Source: Hevea brasiliensis (Eukaryota; Streptophyta; Magnoliopsida; Malpighiales; Euphorbiaceae). Taken from it: a stretch of DNA of 64,000 nt. Where the stretch lies: the NCBI RefSeq assembly GCF_030052815.1, contig NC_079495.1, positions 114,225,795-114,289,794 of the forward strand, written 5' to 3'. Position 1 is the first letter of the stretch. Every line of letters begins with the position of its first letter. The notes under the pieces were generated by a model. The model worked only from the letters and a program-made list of their open reading frames with translations. It did no database searches and was not told the DNA's origin. This document shows, in pieces, positions 1 through 9,753 of the stretch. A program made the position numbers and the translations under genes.

Positions 1-1512
1 CAATTGATGTGTGTTGGAAGTGTTAGAACCAAATGGAAATTCGAACTGGCTATGGGCAGTATGCAAGCAGCATGACCAAGGTCCCTTTCAGGGACCAAAA
101 CTGAAATTTTACCAACCCAATTGGTGTAAGGCCGATTGAGAATGAAACAAGACACAAAATGACACATTTTTCATTTAGGAATCATGCCCAAAAAGTGACT
201 AAAACCTAGTGAACAAATTGGCCAAATCCGGACTTAGGCAATTTGACCTGTACAAAAATGACCAAATGAATTGTGTTCATTTGGCCATGACTTGGGCTAG
301 GCAGGTCTAAATGACCTAAAATTTTACCAGTAGAAAGCTGAGATATAGACCTAAAACTTTCATGAGAAACACAAACCCAAATTATGCCCTTAACTAAGTC
401 ATTTGGCCACCCAAATTTGGTGACTTAAAATTGCCAGAACCAGTTTTGGTGCCCAAAAATCTAGGTTAAGTCCAATTCGGCAGCCATGATTTAAATGGCT
501 ATAACTTGAGCTAAAAAACTCCAATTGGAGTGATTCAAAAAGGAGAATAAAGTTAAGACAATAAGGAATAATTTCTATGAAGAAAATTTAGCCAAATTCT
601 AACAGCAAAATGACTAATAGAATAGTGCAACATAAGACACCAAAACTGAAAATTTGCAATTTTACCTAAAAGACCTAAGTTTTGAGAAAACAACCAAAAC
701 AAACAAAATTGGTGACCAAAATGTGGTATGTGAGTATAGTTGGTGTTCCCATACCTTTTAAGTATAAGAAAGTCAATATTTTGAAAGTCAATAGTATCAT
801 GAATAGTAACCTCAACATGAAAATTTACAAGAATGTAAGTTTAAACATATTGGAATTAGTTATTGGAATTGTTATGAAGTAAAGATACTGAGACACTATA
901 AATTTTGTGTTTCAGCTGAAAAAGACTTGGAAGGTCTGAGAGATTGACTCAAGGCCTAGAGGTTACTCACGTCAGGTTTGTGCACAATAAACCTTATTTG
1001 AGCATTTTGTCATTGAAAAATTGATTTGGTATGATTTATGAAAATTTGGTGTTAATCATGAATTGCGTTGCCACTTTGTGAATGAAACTATCACTTTGGA
1101 AATCTATCAGATTTCTCATTAATTATTTGAATAAAATGTTTGAAATAGATTTTTGATTCACACTTAGCATGACAGTGCCTCATTATTCCTCCTCCACTTA
1201 TGGGGTGAGATCGATTATTTTTCCTCCCTCTCTGTTTTACCAGTTGAGGTTGTAGATCGGATGAGTACTCATTAGCTAGCTAGCCACCTCCCTCATTGAT
1301 TTCGATTAGTGGGGTTGTAGATTGCTTTGTCATGGTGTATAACACGGCATTGATCAAAAATTTTGTGTCATGGCTTAAGTTGTGTATGAATTGGTAACAC
1401 TATGTTTATTAAATTGTTTGACCAAAATTGTGCTATAATGAGTTTTGATAATTTGTGAAATGTAATTGTGAAATATTTAAATTGTGATTTATCAATGAAT
1501 GTTTTATATACT
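1..1512 (+). repeat. Family A LTR copy 1, both ends missing
   Basis: This matches positions about 5951-7599 of the second LTR almost base for base. The window opens inside the LTR, and the 3' part is lost at a deletion junction between 1512 and 1519, where LTR sequence passes directly into pol. The missing part includes the stem-loop/acceptor region and the LTR 3' end. Confidence 0.92.
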
Positions 1513-1518
1513 TTTCTG

Positions 1519-4500
1519 TGATCCAAGGACACACTTTTCTGTCTGATTTGATTAAAATGCCCTTCATAGATTATGACATTATCTTGGGCATAGATTGGTT
1601 AGCCAAGCATCATGCAATGATTGACTATAGATTGAAGACAGTCACTTTTGGTCTCCCTCAGTATGGTGATATAGTAATACATGGGGAGAGGCAGTTATTG
1701 CCTTCAAATATCATTTCAGCTACACTAGCCAGAAAAATGATTAGGAAGGGGTGTGAAGCGTACTTGGCGCATGTGATAGACACCCAAGTGGGTAGTCCAA
1801 CATTGGGGGACATCCCCATAGTATGTGACTTTTCGGATGTGTTTCTTGATGAATTGCCAGGATTACCTCCAGAAAGAGAAGTGCAGTTTGAAATTGATGT
1901 TATGCCTGGTGTGAACCCAATGTCTATAACACCATATAGAATGGCACCAGCAGAACTAAAATAATTGAAAGTACAGTTGCAAGAGCTGCTTGACAAGGGC
2001 TTTATCTGCCCTAGTGTGTCACCTTGGGGAGCACCAGTGTTGTTTGTAAAGAAGAAAGAAGGAACTCTCCGATTATACATTGACTATCGGCAGTTGAATA
2101 AGGTGACAATAAAGAATAGATACCCATTACCCCACATTGATAACTTATTTGATTAGTTGAGGGGGACAGCTGTGTTCTCCAAAATTGACCTGAGATCAGG
2201 TTATTATCAGCTGAAAGTACAAAAGCAGAGTATTTTTAGAATCTGCTATGGCCATTATGAGTTCTTGGTCATGCCATTCAGGTTAACTAATGCTCCAGCT
2301 ACTTTTATGGATTTAATGAACACTATCTTCAGACCATACCTCGACCAGTTTGTTGTGGTATTTATAGATGATATATTGGTTTATTCGAGGAATGCAGAAG
2401 AGCATGATAGACATCTGCGCATTGTACTGCAAACTTTTAGGGAGAAATAGCTATATGCCAAATTGTCGAAAGGTGAATTTTGGCTGAAGGAGATATCCTT
2501 TTTGGGGCACATAGTATCAGCAGAAGGTATTAAGGTAGATCCTAGCAAGATAGAAGCTGTCCTTAATTGGAAGCCACCCAGAAATATCACAGAGATTCGC
2601 AGTTTTCTGGGGTTAGCTGGATACTACCATAGATTTGTGAAAGGATTCTCCATGTTGCCATCTCCATTGACCAAGCTGCTTAGGAAAGATGTGAAATTTC
2701 AGTGGACGGACAAATGCCAACAGAGTTTTGATGAGTGAAAGAGGTGTTTGACTGAGGCTCTAGCCCTGATTTTACCTATTATGGATAAAGAATACATAGT
2801 TTACAGTGATGCTTTTCACAATGGGTTAGGCTATGTATTGATGCAAGATCGAAATGTCATTTCCTATGCATCACGCCAGCTGAAACCGCATGAGAGGAAT
2901 TATCCGACACATGATTTGGAGCTTGCAGCTATTGTGTTTGCTCTTAAGATCTGGAGACACTATTTGCTTGGGGAGAAGTGTTACATCTACACAGATCATT
3001 AGAGTTTGAAGTATTTGAGCACCCAGAAAGAGTTGAATTTGAGACAGAGGAGATGGTTAGAGTTAATAAAAGACTATGATTATCTAATAGACTATCAGCC
3101 AGGGAAAGCTAATGTGGTGGCTGACGCCTTAAGTCGCAAGACTGTGGCAAGTCTACAGGTTACTCCTTTGTCTATGGTATATGAGTTGAGATCATTACAT
3201 GCAAGCTTAGAGATTAATGATGAGGGGTAGACAGCAGTTGCATGGCATGTACAACTAGTGTTAACTGATCAGATCCGAATGGCTGCTCAGAATGATTAGA
3301 AGTATCAGAGGCTGTTGGAAGAAGTCCGGCAGGGTAAGAAACTAGAATTCTCAATTAGAGATGATGGTGTACTGCTACACCAGGGTAGAATGTGTGTTCC
3401 TAATGATGTTAATTTGAGGCAGATCATTTTGAAGGAAGCACATGAGTCTTCTTTTGCCATGCACCCTGGTGGTACAAAAATGTATAAAGGGCTAAAGGAG
3501 CATTACTGGTGGATGGGTATGAAAAGAGATGTGGCAGAATTTGTTTCCAAATGCCTAACTTGCCAGCAAGTGAAGGCAGAGCATCAAGTACCCACTTGGT
3601 TATTACATCCACTACCAGTGCCAGAATGGAAATGGGAGAGAATCACTATGGATTTTGTGATGGGACTTCCGAGGACACAGAAGAGTCATGATGCAGTTTA
3701 GGTCATTGTTGATAGACTGACCAAGTCTCCTCATTTTCTACCTGTTTGGATGGACTATAGTCTAGAAAGATTGGCCAAGTTGTACATTGATGAGATTGTG
3801 AGACTACACAGAGTGCTAGTATCCATCGTATCGGTCAGAGATCCTAGGTTCACTTCCAGATTCTGGGGTAGTCTTCAGAGAGCCCTAGGAACTAGATTGA
3901 ACTTCAGTACGACATTCCACCCACAGACTGATAGCCAGTCTGAAAGGGTAATTCAAATCTTGGAGGACATGCTACGGGCTTGTGTGATTGAATTTGAGGG
4001 CAGTTGGGATACACACCTGCCTTTGATTGGGTTTGCTTACAGCAACAGCTACCAATCAAGCATTAGGATGCCTCCATATGAAGCTTTGTATGGCAGAAAA
4101 TGCAGAACTCCCCTGTGTTGGGATGAAGCAGGTGAAAGAAAGATGATTGGGCCATAAATTGTTCAGCAAACTGAAGAGAAAATCAGATTAATCAGAGACC
4201 GACTCAAGGCTGCATCAGACTGTCAGAAGTCCTATATTGATATGAAGAGGCAAGATATTGAGCATGCAGTAGGTGAGAAAGTATTCCTCAAGGTTTCCCC
4301 TTAGAAGAAAATTATGAGATTCGGCAGAAAGGGGAAACTGAGTCCTCGCTTCATTGGGCCATATGAGGTTCTGGAAATAGTGGGTCTTTTGGCATATCGG
4401 TTGGCACTACCTCCAGAGTTGGAGAAGATACATAATGTCTTTCATGTGTCCATGTTAAGGAGGTATCGATCAGACCCATCTCATGTACTACCAGTAGAAG

Positions 4501-4690
4501 AAATTGAAGTGAATCCAAACCTCACATATGAAGAAGAACCCATAGAGATTTTGGCTTATGAGGTGAAGCAGCTACGGAACAAGTAAATACTATTAGTGAA
4601 AGTGCTGTGGAACCATTATTCGGGCCAAGAAGCAACTTAGGAATGAGAGGAGGACATGAGGAGACAGCACCCCCAGCTGTTCAGAGATTG
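1519..4690 (+). pseudogene. pol: Decayed pol of A copy 1 (protease end, RT, RNase H, integrase, chromodomain)
   Basis: Gag and most of the protease are deleted; the reading begins at a linker with the MPF-DYDIILGIDWL motif (~1557-1600). RT follows, with [10 protein letters not shown] (~2180) and the catalytic motif FIDD (~2362-2373). RNase H includes the IYTDH block (~2990) and DALSRK (~3124). The integrase zinc finger (HPGGTKMY, then CLTC) is near 3465-3570, and the DDE core begins at MDFVMGLPR (~3649). The tail reads HNVFHVSMLRRY, then a chromodomain-like LRNK segment. In-frame stops occur at 1962, 2154, 2448, 2736, 3000, 3228, 3297, about 3700, 4155, 4302 and 4584, most of them CAG-to-TAG or TGG-to-stop. 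The second catalytic Asp of integrase (normally SDRDP) reads SVRDP. A short deletion in RT near 2235 removes residues present in copy 2. Non-functional. Confidence 0.92.
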
Positions 4691-4700
4691 ATACCAGGTA

Positions 4701-4738
4701 AAATTTCGAGAAGAAATTTATTTTAAGGGGGGGAGAAT
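4701..4738 (+). promoter_or_regulatory. Polypurine tract and inverted repeat, A copy 1
   Basis: An inverted repeat, AAATTTCGAG-AAGAAATTT, at 4701-4719 precedes the purine tract AAGGGGGGGAGA (4725-4736), which ends 2 nt before the LTR. The tract would prime plus-strand DNA synthesis. The same inverted repeat occurs before the tracts of A copy 2, B and E. Confidence 0.85.
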
Positions 4739-5284
4739 TGTAATACCCCTATTTGCATAGCCTGGTATATTTTACTGTTTCGGTGACCGGTGTCGATCCG
4801 GATAACTGAGGGGATTAGAACCACACTTAAGACAACGAGATAAGCCCTGAACACAAATAATTAGTAATTGCTAATTAGTTAAGTGTAAATAAGAAAAACA
4901 GAACATAAGAAGTTAAACAAGCCGAGAGTCACAGCGATGGGTGACCTTCTCGGGAAGGACTGTGAAGTCAATTTATACTCAAATTTTGAACCGTAAAATG
5001 TGACGTCGCGGTCCTTAGGACTATTGCGAACATAGTGGAAAAAAGAAAATCACGAAAAAGAACTATTAACCCCGTCAAATAATTAGGTTAGGAATCCGAA
5101 AGAAATATTGAATTATTTGCAAACTGGGTCGAACCGGCGAGGGGCAATTTGGTCAATTGACCCTGAGAGCTGGCTCCTGACCTAACTATCGAAGAAAAGA
5201 GAATTTCAGAATAAGGAATTAAATTAAAGAACTAAAGAAAAATAAATAGGAAAAAAAAGAAGAAAAAGGAAAAGTAGAAATTGG

Positions 5285-5304
5285 TGACATCATGCATGAC
5301 GTAA
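5285..5304 (+). promoter_or_regulatory. TGACATCA-type palindrome in A LTR copy 2
   Basis: TGACATCATGCATGACGTAA lies 546 nt from the LTR start. The half sites resemble bZIP (CRE/as-1-like) targets. The same element lies 518-553 nt from the LTR start in A copy 3, B, E, F and G. Promoter function is inferred. Confidence 0.55.
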
Positions 5305-5616
5305 TAAACACTAATTAAAAATAAATAAATTTGGATAATTTGTGGTCTTCCATAAAGGATAAATTAATAAAAGAAAAAGAAAAGAAAATAAAAAAAAAGA
5401 GAGGTCTTCATTTTCATTGCCATCTCTCTCTCTCAACTCTCCCTCTCCACAAACTCCATTGAAGCTCATTTTTGGAGCTTGAATATTACCAAATTCCCAC
5501 CATAAAAAAATAGTCTACCATAGAGAAAACCCTGTGTTGAGCTTTGGGAGAAGATTGAAGAAGAAAGAAGAGGAGAAAACTTGAAGGAAAGGAAGAAGAA
5601 AATTCTGCAATTTAAG

Positions 5617-7669
5617 GTTAGTGAGTTCACATTAAATTTTAGTTTAACTAAAGTATTTATAGCATGAAGAACTTGGAAATATGCTTAAAATGAAAAGAAA
5701 ATTATTGTGGAGGGACCATATGTGAATTCGGCTAGCAGTAAATTTAGGTTGAAATGAGTGAATTTGATGTATTTAAATGGTTATTTAAATTGAATATTGA
5801 ATATAAACTATGGATTGGTGTTTGGAATGCAATTAAGTTGAATTACATAAAGTTAGGGTTTGCAGCTAGGGTTTGGAAGATAAAAGTATGAAAATTTGTT
5901 AAATGATGTGTTTGATTTTGTTGGAGATGAAAAAATGGTCATTTGTGACCAATTGATGTGTGTTGGAAGTGTTAGAAGCAATTGGAAATTCGGACTGGCT
6001 ATGGGCAGTATGTAGGCAGCATGACCAAGGTGCCTTTCAGGGATCAAAACTGAAATTTTACCAATCCAATTGGTATGAGGCCAATTGGGAATGAAACTAG
6101 ACACAAAATGACACATTTTTCTTTTAGGAATCATGCCCAAAAAGTGACTAAAACCTAGTGAACAAATTGGCCAAATCCGAACTTAGGCAGTTTGACCTGT
6201 ACAAAAATGACCAAATGAACAGTGCTTATTCGTTTGGCCTTGGCAGGTCTAAATGACCTGAAAGTTTACCAATAGAAAGCTGAGATATAGACCTAAAACT
6301 TTCATGAAGAATACAAACCCAAATTATGCCCTTAACCAAGTCATTTGGCCACCCAAATTTGGTGACTTAAAATTGCCAGAACCAGTTTTGGTGCCCAGAA
6401 ATCTGGGTTAAGTCCAATTCGACAGCCATGATTCAAATGGCTATAACTTGAGTTACAAAACTCCAATTGGAGTGCCCTTAACCAAGTCATTTGGCCACCC
6501 AAATTTGGTGACTTAAAATTGCCAGAACCAGTTTTGGTGCCCAGAAATCTGGGTTAAGTCCAATTCGGCAGCCATGATTCAAATGGCTATAACTTGAGTT
6601 ACAAAACTCCAATTGGAGTGATTCAAAAAGGAGAATAAAGTTAAGACAATGAGGAATAATTTCTATGAAGAAAACTTAGCCAAATTCTAACAGCAAAATG
6701 ATCAATGGAATAGTGCAACATAAGACACCAAAACTGAAAATTTGCAATTTTGCCTAAACGACCTAAATTTTGAGAAAACAACCAAAACCAACAAAATTGG
6801 TGACCAAAATGTGGTATGTGAGTATAGTTGGTGTTCCCATACCTTTTAAGTATAAGAAAGTCAATATTTTGACTTGAATAATACCATGAATAGTAACCTC
6901 AACATGAAAATTTGCAAGAATGTAAGTTTAAATATATTGGAATTAGTTATTGGAATTGTTATGAAGTAAAGATACTGAGACACTATAAATTTTGTGTTTT
7001 AGCTAAAAAAGACTTGGAAGGTCTGAGAGACTGAGCCAAGGCCTAGAGGCAACTCACGTCAGGTTTTTGCACAATAAACCTTATTTGAGCATTTTGTCAT
7101 TGAAAAATTGATTTGGTATGATTTGTGAAAATTTGGTGTTAATCATGAATTATATTGCCACTTTGTGAATGAAACTATGACTTTGGAAATCTATCAGATT
7201 TCTCATGAATTATTTGAATAAAATGTTTGAAATAGATTTTTGATTCACACTTAGCATGACAGTGCCTTATTATTCCTCCTCCACTTATGGGGTGAGATTG
7301 ATTATTTTTCCTCCCTCTCTGGTTTACCAGTTGAGGTTGTAGATCGGATGAGTACTCATTAGCTAGCTAGCCATCTCCCTCATTGATTTCGATTAGTGGG
7401 GTTGTAGATCACTTTGTCGTAGTGTACAACACGGCATTGATCGGAAATTTTGTGTCATGGCTTAAGTTGTGTATGAATTTGCAACACTATGTTTATTAAA
7501 TTGTTTGACCAAAATTGTGCTATAATGAGTTTTGATAATTTGTGAAATGTGATTGTAAAATATTTAAATTGTGATTTATCAATGAGTATTTTATGTACTG
7601 CATTTCAAATATTTATTGTGCACCACTGAGTATTTTTATACTCAGCGATAGCTTATTTTATTGTCGCAG
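5617..7669 (+). other. Predicted leader intron in A LTR copy 2, with double stem-loop at its 3' end
   Basis: Donor AAG|GTTAGT at 5616/5617. Acceptor TTATTTTATTGTCGCAG|A ends at 7669. Stem 1 is CTGAGTATTTTTATACTCAG (7626-7645, 8 bp, TTTT loop). Stem 2 pairs CGATAG (7646-7651) with TTGTCG (7661-7666), just before the acceptor AG. Donor and acceptor match the aligned positions in six other LTR families. Splicing is inferred, not observed. Confidence 0.45.
6328..6619 (+). repeat. 146-bp tandem duplication inside A LTR copy 2
   Basis: Units 6328-6473 and 6474-6619 are nearly identical, both starting GCCCTTAACCAAGTCATT. LTR copies 1 and 3 have a single unit, so the duplication postdates the LTR's spread. 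Confidence 0.93.
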
Positions 7670-8283
7670 ATAGGAGCAAGGAAAAAGCAGCTGAGTGAGC
7701 TGCTAAACTTGAAAAGCCTTCGCTGATTTTGTACAGGCACTATTTTATACCCAATGTAATTTAGTTTGATGTAAATAAATATTGTTCATATGTATTAATG
7801 TAAAGTTGAGCAGTTGTATTTATAAATTATAATAATATTATTTTTGGATTTTATATCTGTAAATTAAACTTGTGAATGTAAATTAGCTTTATTAAATGCA
7901 ATGTTGATGGAATTATTTTGAAATGGTTTGATTTGAGAATTTTGAGTTGATTTGGTTGGGAGTTGTAGAAAAATTTATTGAAAGTGTTTTTCTCAGGTAT
8001 TTGAAGAACTGTTTTCTCAAAATACAGACGGTACTCTACCGAAATTTTTATAAAATTTGTGGAAAAATAAAATTGAATAAAAATTTTAACTATTTTTTAA
8101 ACTCTAATTAAATGTTTTAATACCTAGTAGAAAATGCTCACCACTTATGAAAGTAAGAAAATTGTTTTAAAATCCCTTGTAGGGTACTTAATGAGTTATC
8201 GGTAGGTAAAGTTCGGTAGTTCATTAGGTATTTTACGGGATCATGTTATGCCTTACAGAGGAGTGAGGTGTGACATGTTTTAG

Positions 8284-8295
8284 TGGTATCAGAGC
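8284..8295 (+). promoter_or_regulatory. Primer binding site, family A
   Basis: TGGTATCAGAGC lies 8 nt after the LTR end. It is the standard plant LTR-retrotransposon site complementary to the 3' end of initiator tRNA-Met. Confidence 0.93.
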
Positions 8296-8452
8296 ATGGT
8301 TTTTCAATAAATTTTGACTATGTGTATGAATATTTCTTTGATAAGTACAACAATTCAAGTGTCTTTAATTGATACATATGACATATTTACATTATGAAAA
8401 TGCACTAACGGAGGTCAACCTCCTTGTGTTTGATCTCAGGAAATAGAAAATT

Positions 8453-9753
8453 TTGAGAAACGGAATGAAAGAGGGAGATCATTACGTGGAACAATCTATT
8501 GAGGCTGAGGTTCAAGGGGAAGCCCCAGCACTCCAGAATGTGAGTGGGTCAACCACTCCAGGTCTTACTTCAGCACTGCAGTTTTCTGCTCAGTTTGCAC
8601 AGCAGATGGCTACGTTTTTCCAAAAAATGGCGGGAAATGTACCACCTCAAGCTCAGATGCAAGCACCCATAGCGTAACCACAGCCCTCGGCTCGGCAATA
8701 TGAAAAATTAATGAAATTTGGGGCCATCGAGTTAAAGGGCACTGTGGATCCACTGGAGGCAGAACAGTGGTTAGAGAGAATGGAACGGGTTTTCAGAAAG
8801 CTGCAGTGTGTAGAAGAGCTGAAGTTTGAGTACTCTGTTTCTCTACTACAAGGGGATGCATATGAATGGTGGAAGACCATCCCCCACAGCTTGGTTGAGC
8901 CACCTGTGCTGACATGGACAGACTTCCTGAGGGAATTCAAGCAGAAATGAGTTCCTAATGCTTATGTAGATACGAAATTGCAAGAATTCTTGAGCCTGAA
9001 GTAAGGGGACAGAATAATAGCAGAGTATGAGAGAGACTTCTCTCGACTGAGCTACTACGCTGGAAGTCTAGTTTCTACTCCCAGAGACAGATGTAAGGGG
9101 TTTGAGGCCAAATCTGAGAATGCAAGTTGTGGGTTTTCGACATCAGAATTTCTAAGTTGATCTCACAGGCCCTGGAACTGAAAAGGATAGAATTAGAAGG
9201 GGCAGTGAAGAAGGGCTCACAAGAGAAAGAGAAGACTGAAAAGGCTACTGGTCAAGCACCTGAAAGTGGTTCAGGGAAGAGGAAACAGTTTGGGGGATCT
9301 AGCTCTCGCAGATTTGGCAAAGGCATATTCTCTAGCCAAAGACCACCCCGGTTTGGTCAGCAGACCCAACAAGTTTCTCGAGGATCTTTATCAGTCCGGC
9401 AGTGTGAAACCTATGGTAGAACACACGGTGGGGTTTGTTTTAAGGCCACAGGTGCATGTTTTAACTGTGGAGGGAGTGAACATTTCGCCAAGGATTGTAC
9501 TAGTCTGCGCCGATCTGGACCTTCTGCTACATCTGAGAGATCAGCCCAAGTCTCTACACCTAGAGGATCACAGCCAGCTGGTAGAGGTAGAGGCAGAGGT
9601 AGGGGTCCTGGTAACACTCCTGGAAGTCAAATCACGATAACTGATCGGTACCAGTGGCGCACTGATCGAGTGTATACAATGCGTCAAAGGGAGGAGGCCG
9701 AAACGTCAGACGTAGTAGCTGGTATTTTCTCCATCCTTGACCAAGATGTATAA
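8453..9753 (+). pseudogene. gag: Broken gag of A copy 2
   Basis: Gag would form the virus-like particle and bind the element RNA. The reading opens about 160 nt after the primer site and shows a Gln-rich N-terminal helix (SAQFAQQMATFFQKM, ~8590-8635), then the plant retrotransposon gag core (EAEQWLERMERVF ~8757-8795; GDAYEWW ~8850-8872; TWTDFLREF ~8913-8940). A basic Ser/Gly-rich segment follows, then a zinc knuckle CFNCGGSEHFAKDC (~9459-9500) and an RGRGRGRG tail (~9580-9605). It is broken by stops at about 8675 and 8948, a stop near 9001, a frameshift near 9100-9130 and a stop at 9751. A spacer of about 15 codons precedes the protease. Confidence 0.9.

Larger units (their letters stand above)
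4739..8275 (+). repeat. Family A LTR copy 2 (shared middle LTR, 3.54 kb)
   Basis: It begins TGTAATACCCC right after a purine tract and ends GGTGTGACA right before a primer site. It carries the terminal box (~4780-4803), a TGACATCA palindrome (5285-5304), a pyrimidine-rich leader (~5425-5455), a 5' splice-site-like AAG|GTTAGT (5616/5617), spaced ~100-nt modules (~6050-6690), and the double stem-loop at 7618-7669. A 146-bp internal tandem duplication accounts for its extra length over copy 3 (3.40 kb). Confidence 0.95.

Noticed and set aside
1658..2080. A 140-codon minus-strand frame, repeated at 10050-10472
   Set aside because: Shadow of the pol gene on the opposite strand; stop-free only because of the codon use of the true frame.
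7618..7669. A tRNA or host small-RNA gene at the stem-loop motif
   Set aside because: No cloverleaf, no box A/B pair, and the motif occurs only at one fixed place inside LTRs.
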